NCBI GenBank assembly: GCA_037447655.1 | Contig: JBBHKE010002111.1 | Coordinates: forward strand, 1 to 64,000 | Source: Zygnema cylindricum | Lineage: Eukaryota; Streptophyta; Zygnematophyceae; Zygnematales; Zygnemataceae | Direction of reading: 5' to 3' | DNA: 64,000 nucleotides | Part shown: positions 20,305-30,982 of the stretch, piece by piece | How the letters are laid out: each line of letters starts with the position of its first letter | Numbering within the stretch: the first letter of the stretch is position 1 | Program-made: the position numbers and the translations under genes | The notes under the pieces: generated by a model | Databases searched by the model: none | The model's input: the letters and a program-made list of their open reading frames with translations, nothing else | What the model was told of the DNA's origin: nothing

Positions 20305-21335
20305 GGTTATGGGCCCACCCTCTAGGGTGCCCACCTTCAATGGATCAAGGTTCATCTATTGGGAAACCATGATGATGGGGGCTTTGTGCGAAAAAAGATA
20401 ATGGGGTATTGTCAGTGGACAAGTGAAACGTCCACCTTAGGTAACTCCAACAGGGGTTGGTGGAATAAGGGTTACTGCAGCAACCTTTGCTGCAGCACAT
20501 GAGGCAATTGATGGGGACAACAATGTGTCCGAAAAGGGTAAGGAGAAGGAGACGCCTCTTACTCCAATTGCTCCTATTACCACGGCTCCTGGAGCGGCGA
20601 TTGTGAAGACCACGGAGAACGACACCCAAACGTGGGAAGACTTCAACATGGCTGCCAAAAACTTCATTCTAAGACACCTCACTCAAGCTTTGGCAACCCC
20701 CCATCTTCACATTTACAAGGCCGAGGAGTTGTGGGTGAGTTTGGTGGAAATGTATAAAGCTGGTACTATTCAGGAGCTCAGTTGGCGAAACAAAAGTCGG
20801 GGAATTATACTTACAAAGGGGAAAATATGTTAGACTATTGTAATGATCTCTCTTGTTTCTATATGGAGATGGAGAGTGGCGGATGGACAGGTACAATGAA
20901 GATGAAAGTTAACACTCTCATCTAGAATTTACCCGACGAGTATGAAAGCATAGTGTACCAAGTACACGAAATGAGTGAGAGTTCATGGAAGTGCAACACA
21001 GTGGTCCAGAAAATTCTTGTGCAGGAGAACACTATTGAGATTAGGAGGGGAGGAAAGAGTATCCAAGCTCTAGCTGCAAGAGGAAACCGATGGGGGAAGG
21101 AGCTGAAAGAACCATTCAAAGGAGAGAGAGATTAGTCTAGTGGACCGAGGTCCCCAAAGGGTCTTTGCCATTATTGCAAAAAGCCGAGACACTTGAAAGC
21201 GGATTGTGTCAAGCTCTCAGAGCTGAGGCTTTAAGAGAACTGTGGAAGGGGTTCTTCCGAAGGGAAGAAAAAGGCACTTGTGGTTACAAAAGTGAAAAGA
21301 GAAACCGAGGACGAGTCCTTTGAGGAAGAGGATGG
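20285..21335 (+). pseudogene. R3 gag
   Basis: Leader from the LTR, then V-M-G-P-P-S-R-V-P-T-F-N-G and the Gag helical domain (N-M-A-A-K-N-F-I-L-R-H-L, A-E-E-L-W, M-E-M-E-S). Stops occur early (TAA near 20400) and mid-gene, and there is a frameshift after 20833. The zinc knuckle near 21160-21210 is complete in its metal ligands, C-H-Y-C-K-K-P-R-H-L-K-A-D-C. After the acidic spacer (E-E-E-D-G-E-L) the reading jumps straight to GAG-pre-integrase, so protease is missing. Confidence 0.85.
20305..20319 (+). other. R3 primer-binding site
   Basis: GGTTATGGGCCCACC, directly after the LTR end TTGCA. All 15 bases are complementary to the anticodon stem-loop of plant initiator tRNA-Met (which contains the CAU anticodon) as I recall that sequence, and not to the tRNA 3' end used by most plant copia elements. 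Confidence 0.85.
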
Positions 21336-22764
21336 CGAGCTGAGGGAAATGAAGAAGCTTGGTGCAGTAGAAAACATTCAGTTTGGGGATAATGAATTGG
21401 TGGATGATTGTAGTGGCTGTGCTCAAGGTAAGGCTCACATACTTCCCTTTTCCAAAGCCGCCACATATAGGGGTAAGAAAGTACTAGATTTGGTCCACAC
21501 AAATATATGGGGACGTGCAAAAGTACCTTCGGTCGGAGGGAAGAGGTTTATGTTGACAATTACCGATGACTGGTCTAGATATTCTAGAGTCTACTTCCTA
21601 ATAACAAAGTCTGAAACACCAACTTACTTTAAAGAATATAAAGCCTGGAGTGAGAAATTGCATGGAACCCCCATTAAGAGAATAAGGAGTGATAATGGGG
21701 GAGAATATACCTCTAAATAGTTTGAGGAATATTTGATAGATGAGGGAGTTCAGCACCAGAAAACAATACCATATAACCTGGAACAAAATAGGGTAGCTGA
21801 AAGATTGAACCGAACATTAGGAGAGTGTATGTAGTATGTTGGCCGACAAGAAAATAGGAAAGAGATTTTGAGCAGAGGCCATGAACTGTGCCAACTACAT
21901 TAAGAATAGAGTCTTAACCTCAGCCGTAAAAAGAATGACACCTTATGAGAGATGGTTTGGAAAGAAACCAAATGTCTCTCACCTTAAAGTATGCGGTAGC
22001 CAAGTTTACAATCTTGACACAGATAAGAAAAAAAAGAAACTAGATGCTAAGGGAAAACCTGGATACTTTGTAGGATATGATGAGGATGTCAAGGGATATA
22101 AAGTCTATGACTTAGCAAAAAAAAATATCATCCTCGTCAAACACCTAGTTGTCATGGATGAAGCGAAGTCATTTGACCCCTTCAAACATACCAAGAAGAT
22201 AAGAGTCAGATTTGAGTCCAAAAATGAAGAGAACTCGGTCGTTCCCGAAAAGGACATAAGTGAAACAATGATTGCAGATTCAGGGGAGATCCAAGATACT
22301 AAAGATCCATCACAAACCTCACATATTCCTATGGACTTCGAGGAGATAGAAAAAGAGGAACCGGAACCGGGTTCCATGGATAGGGAAGCCGATGTCAACC
22401 TCACATATTCTTATGGACTTCGAGGAGACAAAAAATGAGGAACTGGAATCGCGATCCATGGATAGGGGAGCCGATGAGACAGTAAGTAGAAATCGAAGAC
22501 TTCCGTCAATTTTGGCTTCAGAGTTTGAGGGAGGGAGAAGGAGGACCAAAAGGATACAAGAAAAACATGCCGCTCATAAGGTAACTAAGCTATCTCACCC
22601 AGATGAGCCTCAGTCATACTTGGAGGCAGTGAATAGTCCAAAGAAAGACAGATGGATTCGAGCCATAAATGATGAGATGGCCTCCATCATGGAAGCAAAT
22701 ACTTGGGAACTAGCGTACTGTCCTCCAGACAGAAAAACGATTAGCCGTAAATGGGTGTATAAAC
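21336..22764 (+). pseudogene. R3 integrase, linker and start of RT
   Basis: GAG-pre-integrase end with C-S-G-C-A-Q-G-K-A-H, then integrase core. The first catalytic Asp is Asn (V-H-T-N-I-W-G); S-D-N-G-G-E-Y and V-A-E-R-L-N-R remain. Stops at 21718-21720 and about 21830. The linker holds an 82-bp duplication that shifts frame. RT begins W-E-L-A-Y-C-P-P and is cut at K-W-V-Y-K by R7 insertion. Confidence 0.87.
22317..22480 (+). repeat. 82-bp tandem duplication in R3 linker
   Basis: Copies start CCTCACATATTC at 22317 and 22399. Length is not a multiple of three, so it creates the frame change between 21881-22438 and 22392-22775. The two copies differ at several positions. Confidence 0.88.
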
Positions 22765-23757
22765 TGTTGAAATAAGAAATCTTAATACTCATTAAACAGA
22801 GCTATGAAGAGAGACCAAGTACTTAGAATATTTTTGGTCTAGGTAAGTTGTAATACTTACCTCATTTAGTGTGACAGTAGCAGTAGTACTTTTGAGTGTA
22901 TTGTACTTCTGCAAGGACACGCATCAGAAAATGAACATCATACGGGTTTTTCTGAAAGGCGCGCGACACACTTTACCACGCGTCACACATCGAACGAATA
23001 TTGTTGAAGAATCGGACAGACGGAGACTCAACCGATTGTCCGCGAAGATAGTGGTACAACATTCAACAACGACCGTAGATGTGAATGGAGAGAACGGACG
23101 AGATTCACGTGGGACCACAAAATAACTCATCACTTTGTATGACCTTAAGTGATTTGGAGCACTTGATCAACAGTCGGCTAGACGGTAGCATCCACGCTAA
23201 GCACCTTGAACACTATTGTACGGGAATCTAGTTGCATATCTGATACACAATAGTTTTTACTTAGCGGATTAGAATGTAGTGTTCCACTAAGTATATTTTT
23301 GTCTAGTAGTCAAATAGGGTTTGGACGTACTCAGAGTACATATAACGTACTGGTTCGGTACCTTGTAGTAGTGTAGTACTATACTGCTGTTCTAGGAGTA
23401 GACATCGGATTAGTTAGTTTTCAGTAGATACTCTCTGTGAGTATAAAGTTAGGACTTAGCCAAAATTGTAACCATCCAGTATTGAGATCTAACTCTCTAA
23501 CGGACAGTTTTTGGGAAACTTCCAAGTGTTACATCTTATGGTTTTATGGTTCAATTGGGCTGCAATTTTGGGAATTGATAGACTGTATGTGATATTGTAT
23601 TAGTGTGGATTTTGGTGTTATTTGAACACCTCAAGTGATTTTGTGTTATATCAAAGTTTGTTGTTTGATAGATTTTCTGGTAGCTTTTGCTGAAATCTAT
23701 GTCTACATCTTCTACTACTGGTGGTCCTCCACCTGCAACTGTGGTTGTAGAACAACA
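22765..23757 (+). repeat. R7 5' LTR
   Basis: Contains CACGTG at 23106-23111, a GTAC-dense block (five GTAC between about 23325 and 23380) and the LTR-encoded gag start at 23699 (M-S-T-S-S-T-T-G-G-P-P-P). A primer-binding site GGTTATGGGCC follows at 23758, with the rest of the 15-mer mutated. Confidence 0.92.
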
Positions 23758-24652
23758 GGTTATGGGCCTTTCGTCCAAAATTCTTGTCTTCAATGGCCAG
23801 AAGTATGCGTATTGGGCAGATATGGTTGAATCATCTTTTGAAATTGCAGACTTGTTAGGAGTCTTGGATGGATCTCTTGCTGAAACTGATCCGAGTTGGG
23901 CGAAGAAGAACTCCCTCGCCAGAAACAACTTGATTCTTTGCATTTCAAAATTTTTGGTTATGTCTCGGCTCAAGATGAAAAAGGCGAGCGAGATTTGGAC
24001 TTTGCTGAAAACTTCCCATGAAAAGGAAAACATCCAAGAGGAGCTGTTGGTGGCTGGTCGGATCTGGGACTATAAATACTCGGGGGGATCAATGGCCGAG
24101 TATTGCGATAAATTTCGGGAACTCATTGATGCACACTCTTCGGCTGGTGGAACTTTTCCAGAGTTTTAGCAAGCTGCTTTGCTTATTAGAGGTCTCCCTA
24201 GTCATATGAAGGGAGTGTCTGCAGCTTTAAAAGGGCATAATAAGTCTAGTTGGACTTTTCAGTTAGCTTACAATCTTATATTAGAAGAAGAGTCTACAAG
24301 TAAGATTCTTGATGGTGAAAAGAAAATAGAAGCTATCAATACAGATTTTGAAAGGAGAAATCAATTTAATAAAAACAGAAACCAGTTTAACCAGATTCAA
24401 AACCAGTTTAACAAGAATCAGAACCTGTTTAATCAGGGTAGTTAGAGGCAAAATATGCAGTCTTCTAATGCTTGTTTTTATTTTTTTGAAAAAGGACATG
24501 TTTACACGTATTGTCCAAAGCTCAAAAAGGCGAATGAAACTGGTTTATACAGGCATGGATGGCAACAATGCCAGTTTCATCAAGGTTTTTCTGGCAATCC
24601 CTAACGAGGAAATGCACTTTTTTCAACTGTTACAGATGATGCACGTTCATCT
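23699..24652 (+). pseudogene. R7 gag
   Basis: Starts in the LTR; an upstream in-frame ATG at 23687 would add four residues. The leader ends V-V-V-E-Q-Q at the LTR edge, then Gag (V-F-N-G-Q-K-Y-A-Y-W-A-D-M, K-K-A-S-E-I-W, G-R-I-W-D-Y-K-Y-S-G-G-S-M). A TAG at 24167-24169 and a frameshift follow. A basic/Asn-Gln-Phe repeat (N-Q-F-N-K-N) at about 24355-24440 precedes a knuckle reading C-F-Y-F-F-E-K-G-H-V-Y-T-Y-C, in which the second Cys is Phe. Confidence 0.87.
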
Positions 24653-27163
24653 ATGAGCTTCAATGATGAAGAGGATGCGGAGTTATTTGCTATGGCGGCA
24701 GCAATGGAGGGTCACACAGATGGCGGATGGATGATGGACACCGGGGCATCGGCCCACATGTGTTGGGACAAGGCAATTTTTACAAATTTAAAGCAAACTC
24801 ATCCGAAATATATCTACTATGCCTGTGGCATGAGGGTCCACTCCTTAGCACAGGGTGATGTATCTCTAAAGGTAAATGTGGGGGGAAGGTCTGTAGAAAG
24901 AACCCTCCACAATGTTTTACATGTACCAGGTTTTAAAAAGAATCTATTTTCTACTTCTTTGGTAAAGAGTAAGGGTTTTGAGGTCACCCTTAAATGGGAG
25001 AGACAGGTTGTTAGTAAGCTAGGAAAAATAGTAGAAGATGTACAGGATGGACATGGCTGAATGCAAAGAAAAAGATGTTTTGTACTCCAGTGTGTCATCT
25101 AAGAATGAATTATGGCATAAGAGGTTAGGATATATTAATCATGAAAGTCATAAAAAGATGGTGAATGCTAAAAAAGTTAAAGGTGTTTCTCTCACATCCC
25201 AGTTTGTGAAAACATGTGATGGCTGCTCACTAGGCAAAATTCATAAATTGCCATTTCCAGTGGAGACCGAAAACAGATCCACAAAAGTTCTCCAGCTCGT
25301 TCATTCAGATGTTCTCGGACCATCCCAAGTAGCATCGCCTGGAGAAGTTCAGTATATGGTCACATTCCCTGATGATTTCTCCAGGTACACGAAAGTTTAT
25401 TTTATGAAGAACAAAAGTGAAGTATTCACTCACTTGAAATACTACAAGGTCTGGGCGGAGAAACTACAAGGAACTCCGTTCTTGGCGTTAAGATCGGATA
25501 ATGGAGGTGAATACACCTCTAACGAATTTAAGCAATTTCTACTTGATGAGGGTATAAGTCAGAATCTGACTGTTCTATATACTCTTGAGCAGAATGGAGT
25601 TTTGAAAAGAATAAACAGGACAGTCACAGAGATTGCTAGGTCCATGCTTGCAGACAAGGGTATAGATCTGAAATTCTGGGCTTAAGCACTTAACTGTGTG
25701 GTCTATATAAAGAATAGAGTTGCATCCAGATCTGTAAGCTCTACACCTTATGAACTGTGGACAGGGAAGGTCCCACATGTTAGTCACTTTAAAGTTTTTG
25801 GAAGTAAGTGCTTTATTTTAGATAACTCACCAGATAAGTGGAAAATGGAAGCCAAAGGCTTAGCACGAATTCTCTTCGGTTATTATGATAATGCAAAGGG
25901 ATATAGAGTGTTCGTCTTAGATAAACAAAAGATTTTTGTGTCTCGGAATATTCAGATTAAATATGAACAGGATTCGGTTGATCTGTTCAAAGCAACAGAT
26001 ACACCAACAGAAAACAAGAAACATGAGTATGTCATTTTTCACCACCAACAACAGGTGTTTTTTTCCGGTGCCATCTTTTCCCATAAGTACACCTTCTGCT
26101 ACTACACCGCTTGTTCTTGCTACGGATGCTTCTTCACTGCATCGAACTCCGGAGGAACTGACTGCTACACCTTCGGATCATGCGGCAGTTTCAGCACCAC
26201 GAAATCGGAGATTGCCGACCATTTTAGCCTCAAATTTTTTGGGGGGAAGAAGATCTAGCAGTCGTCTGCAAACCGGTTCTCACTTTGCTTTTTCTACAAC
26301 ATCAGAGGAGCCTATGACCATCAAAGAGGCCTTCTCATCACCGGAGAGAAACCATTGGATTGAGGCGGTCAACGACGAGATAAAGTCGATTATGGAGGCA
26401 CAAACTCGGGAGTTGGTGGACCTGCCCCCAAGGAGGAAAGCCATTGGGAGCAAGTGGGTCTTCAAAGTCAAACTGAATCCGGACAACACTATTGAAAGGT
26501 ATAAGGCCAGACTTGTGGCCAAAGGGTACAACCAGAAAGAAGGTATTGACTTTGAGGAAACCTTCTCCCAGTCGTCAGATTTCCTATTGTCAGAATTTTG
26601 TTGAGTTTAGCTGCTACAATAACATGGAAATACATCAGATGGATGTTAAGAAAACCTTTTTGCATGGAGAGTTAGAATAAACTATTTATATGTAGCAGCC
26701 TGAAATGTACGAGGAAAAAAGGAAAGAAAAGTTAGGTTGCAAACTGATAAAATCTTTGTATGGGCTAAAACAAGCCCCTAGACAATGGAATCTGAAGTTA
26801 GATGAATTTCTAACTAGTTTATGATTCAAAAGAATTAGTTCAGACCATTCAGTCGATGTCTTACAAGGGGAGGATGGGATTCTTTATATCGCTGTATATG
26901 TGGATGATCTTTTACAAATAAGTAAATCCATAAATGAAATAAACCGTATTAAAGCAGCTTTGAGGTCTAGGTTTGAAATGAAAGACCTAAGTGAGGCCAA
27001 ATATATCTTGGGCATACAAGTTGAAAGGGATAGAAATAACGGATTGATTATGCTAACCCAGAAAGAAGCTATAGGGAACATGCTGGAAAAATTTGAGATG
27101 AAGGATGTGAAGAGATCTGTAACTCCCATGGAATTTGGACTGAAGCTCGAGGGGAGTGAATCA
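24653..27163 (+). pseudogene. R7 protease, integrase and RT, broken
   Basis: Protease shows W-M-M-D-T-G-A-S-A-H-M-C. GAG-pre-integrase has W-H-K-R-L-G-Y-I-N-H and C-D-G-C-S-L-G-K. The integrase core is open to a TAA at 25684-25686; it keeps H-S-D-V-L-G and R-S-D-N-G-G-E-Y, but the third catalytic position reads N-G-V-L-K-R, Glu replaced by Lys. RT spans about 26395-27163 with frameshifts after E-E-T-F-S; the YVDD motif is at 26897-26908. Cut by R8 at L-E-G-S-E-S. Confidence 0.87.
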
Positions 27164-28220
27164 TGTAGAAATTAATGGTACATTTTTAGTATTTTCTAGG
27201 TCTAAATAGAAATATAGAAAGAAGCCGAGGCAGTCTACCTCTAACTTCTCTCTCCAAACTCTCAAACTTGTCGTAGTCACTAAGAAATTGGAGAGGGAGC
27301 TAGAGCCATGGCTACCTAGGCTATCATGAGGTTTACGGGAAATTTATATTAGTTAAGGTTTATTTATTTAAAAGAAATGTGCCAGCGACACGAATTGATC
27401 CTTGTACCTACCGGCCGGCAGACAGGAAGTAGCCGGTAGCCTTAGCCGTTAACTCTAGGAATAACATTACGTAGTATATAGTTTTTATAGTAATTTAAAC
27501 ATATAAACGTAGGATAAATCATTTAACTGTAATTGTTTACGGTATACATAGATCCGGTAATGTATAAGTACGGAATAGGGTACGAGCAAGAAATCAATAC
27601 CGCGCATTTATTTCTTAAGTGAAACAAATAGCGCGCATGTATTTATTACGGCTACGATTAAATTTGATTCTAATCGGACGGCCGAAATTAGCGCCGAGAT
27701 CGCAGAAGAAGATTTCGGCGGTTTGTGGCCATCGCCACATTGGATGACGCGTGGCGTAATTACATTGGATCGTGGAATCTTCTGAGATTATGGCACCGAA
27801 TCCGGATATGACATGTGTCGACATTTAGGCCATGTTGTACAATGTCCGTACATAAAGTACACCGACAGCTGTACTTTTGCATACGGAACTGTATTCTGAT
27901 TGGTTCCGTTCATCAGTAGATAGAGTCTGTGAGAGAGATAGGACTTAGAAAAATTAGGAGATAGGACCCTCTCTCCCAGAGAGCTACTGTACAAAAGGTC
28001 AACTTTGACCCTCCATAACTTACTGGTCAGGGGAGCAAATTCAGAGATTCTTTTTGCTATCAACTCAGGAGAGTCTTGCCTTCATAGAGGTGCAGGTGGT
28101 TAGAGTGTTTGTCTGCCAGGGTGGCACGTATTATTGCTCAAACACAAAGGGGTCAGGATTATCCTAAAGGCTTCTTGAAAGCTGTCCACTCTGAGGACTT
28201 ATGTAGGTCTTAGAGTTTCA
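27164..28220 (+). repeat. R8 5' LTR
   Basis: The leader codons at the 3' end read ATG-TAG here (28203-28208) but ATG-GAG in the 3' LTR, so the start is knocked out in this copy. Primer-binding site at 28221-28235 is AGTTATGGGCCCACC. Confidence 0.9.
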
Positions 28221-28623
28221 AGTTATGGGCCCACCCTCTAGGGTACCAATCTTTAATGGAACTGGATTCATATACTGGGAAAGTATGATGATAGGAGCTC
28301 TATGCGAAAAAATGTTTTGGTGGATAGTGAGTGGACGGTTGGGGCGTCCATCAAGTCTTGGAATTCCTCCAGTGTTTGGAGGAAGCAGATTCATCAGGAA
28401 AGAGGATCCACCTTCAACGAAGGAAACAAAAAAAGGAGAGGTGGTGGACAAAGGAAAGGAGAAGGAGACGACCACACCAATAGCAACTGGTTCGGCATTT
28501 ATGTCACCTATTCCGAAGAACGAGGAGAATGATACTGAAACCTGGGACTTCAACAATATGGCGGCAAAGCACTCATCCTACGCCATCACACTCAAGGACT
28601 TGCATGTCCTCATTTGCAGGTAG
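28221..28623 (+). pseudogene. R8 gag N-terminal part
   Basis: V-M-G-P-P-S-R-V-P-I-F-N-G-T-G-F-I-Y-W-E-S-M-M and a charged linker (K-G-K-E-K-E). The frame is lost after N-N-M-A-A-K-H and resumes in the next segment. The normal start lies in the LTR and is destroyed by the TAG second codon. Confidence 0.85.
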
Positions 28624-29699
28624 AAAGTGCATCCGATCTTTGGATGGCTCTCATAGAGATGTACCGAAGTGGTACGATTCAACAACAACAGTTGGCTGAT
28701 CAGAAAGTTAAGGAGTATGTATACAAAGGGGGAAATATGTTTGATTTTTGCAATGAGCTTGCTACACTCTTCATGGAGCTAGAGAGTGCGGGAATAGTTT
28801 TTAGTGAAAAAGAAAAGGTTTACTGTTTACTGATGAAGTTACCTAATGAGTTCGAGAACATAGTCAATTGTGTGCAGGACTTGCCGGACTCAAGGTGGAT
28901 ATGGAACTCAGTGGTAGGGATGATTCTCTTTCGAGAGAATACAATTGAGATCCGAAGGGGAGGAAAGAGTGGCCAAGCCTTGGCAACAGCGACAGATTGG
29001 AGGAACAAGGATTCTCGAAAATCGGTCGGAAACTATGGGGGTAGGGAGCAGAAAAAACACGCCGACGAGTTTGAACCCAGGGCTCCCAAAGGTTTATGTC
29101 ATTTTTGTAAGAAACCGGGGCTCTATATGGCAGAGTGCACTAAGCTAACTAAGCTTCGGTTAAAAGAGGGGCAGAGCGATGGTACCCCGAGAGGAAAGAA
29201 AAAGGCCCTTGTCACACAGGTACTTGAGGCGGAATCCGAGGACGAGGACGATGAGCTCGTTTTGGATGAGGAGTTGGAGGCGAAAAATGAGGTCGAAATT
29301 CCACGAAGGCAGAAATGTGCTTACGGTGGATTGAAAGGTGAAGCAGGTTGGATCATAGATTCAGGTGCCTCCATGCACATGTGTAAGGATAGGCACCTGT
29401 TCACTAAGATAAGAAAGATTCCCACCGTAGAGATAGAGTACGGGGATGGGAGGATAGTCACCACTACTCTTGTAGGATCGGTAGATCTGAAAGTGTTAGT
29501 AGAAAGAAAGACATCCATATTAACATTCTCCGACGTATTGTTTATTCCGGAGCTGAACAAAAACCTTATCTCTACATTTGTATTAGATGATAAGGGTTTT
29601 TTCACTAGCACTAGGGAAGGAGTCTTTACTGCTAGTTTTGAGAAGGATGTCTATTTCATTGCTGAGAAAGGTAGCCATGGGATGTTTAGGATGATTTGA
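28614..29699 (+). CDS. R8 gag C-terminal part and protease
   Basis: 361 codons open. Gag helical domain (A-S-D-L-W-M-A-L-I-E-M-Y, G-G-N-M-F-D-F-C-N-E-L), knuckle C-H-F-C-K-K-P-G-L-Y-M-A-E-C in which the His ligand is Leu, acidic spacer, then protease W-I-I-D-S-G-A-S (DSGA at 29358-29369) and the conserved V-L-F-I-P-E-L-N-K-N-L-I-S-T. Ends at a TGA replacing a codon after F-R-M-I. Confidence 0.9.
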   Translation: MQVESASDLWMALIEMYRSGTIQQQQLADQKVKEYVYKGGNMFDFCNELATLFMELESAGIVFSEKEKVYCLLMKLPNEFENIVNCVQDLPDSRWIWNSVVGMILFRENTIEIRRGGKSGQALATATDWRNKDSRKSVGNYGGREQKKHADEFEPRAPKGLCHFCKKPGLYMAECTKLTKLRLKEGQSDGTPRGKKKALVTQVLEAESEDEDDELVLDEELEAKNEVEIPRRQKCAYGGLKGEAGWIIDSGASMHMCKDRHLFTKIRKIPTVEIEYGDGRIVTTTLVGSVDLKVLVERKTSILTFSDVLFIPELNKNLISTFVLDDKGFFTSTREGVFTASFEKDVYFIAEKGSHGMFRMI

Positions 29700-30982
29700 A
29701 GTAATGAAACGAAGAAAATTTATTATGCTGGTGTTCATGATATTATGATGTGGCATAAGAGGCTTGGGCATGTGAATCTAGATAAGTTAAGAGAGATGAA
29801 AAAGATGGGAGTGGTGGAAGGGATTCAGTTCAATGAGAGTGATGATATAAGTGATTGTAGTGGATATGCTCAAGGTAAAGCACACAGATTACCCTTTCCT
29901 AAATCAACCACCTATAAGGGAGAAAAAATTCTAGATCTAGTACTCACAGATATTTGGGGACCGGCTAAAGTGCCATCACCGGGGGGGAAGAGATTTATGA
30001 TGACTATAACTGATGATTGGTCTCGGTATTCCCGGGTGTATTTTTAGAAAAACATGTCAGAAGCTCAGGATTGTTTTAGACAATATAAAGCGTGGAGCGA
30101 AAAACTCCATAAAACTCCAATCAAGAGAGTAAGGAGTGACAATGGTGGAGAATATACTTCTAACCAGTTTGAGGATTTTCTGAGGGAAGATGGGGTCCAA
30201 CACCAAAAACAGTTCCAGAAAACCCGGAACAGAATGGGGTAGATGAAAGGTTAAATAGAACACTAAGTGATAGTACTAGAAGTATGTTGTCAGATAAAAA
30301 GATAGGAAAAAGGTTTTGGGCAAAAGCAATGAACTTTGCTAATTACCTCAACAATAGAGTTCTTACTTCAGCTATAAAGGATCAAACACTTATGAGAGAT
30401 GGACAGGCCGGAAACCAGACATATCTCATTAAAGGTTTTCGGCAGTCAAGTATTCAGTCTAGATACTGATCAGTTCAATTGGAAGCTAGATCCTAAAGGA
30501 AACCGGGATACTTATTAGGATATGATGAGGATGTTAAAGGATATAGAGTCTAAAAATAGAAGATATAATCTTAGTAAAGCATCTAGTAGTTATGGATAAA
30601 GGAAAATCTGTGGATCCCTTCAAATATACGAAGTCAGTAAAAATCAGATTTGAGTCAGAAAATTCCGATGACTTTGAGTTTCCTAACTATCCAGGTTTTA
30701 GAGAAGATGACATTCTTGCAGGTTCAAATCAGACGAAAAGCACCTGGCTCTGGAAACTCCAGTGACAACTCTACCCTAAGCGGAAGACGTGGTGAAAATT
30801 GATTCGGAATCAAGGGATAGGGGAGAAGCCGAGTTTGTTCGAAAGAATCACGAGAACCATCTATTCCGGCCTCAGATTTTGAAGGGGGGAGGAGAAGTAG
30901 CAAAATACTGCAAGAAAAACAGGTTAATAACAAGGTAACTAAACTATCTCATCAAGATGAACCTCAAACTTATGGAGAGGCG
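29700..30982 (+). pseudogene. R8 integrase and linker, broken
   Basis: GAG-pre-integrase has W-H-K-R-L-G-H-V-N but C-S-G-Y in place of C-S-G-C. The core keeps L-T-D-I-W-G and [12 protein letters not shown] at about 30046 follows Y-F, and frameshifts after 30230 remove the continuous Glu motif. The linker shows the basic S-V-K-I-R-F-E-S segment and F-E-G-G-R-R-S in scattered frames. Confidence 0.85.
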
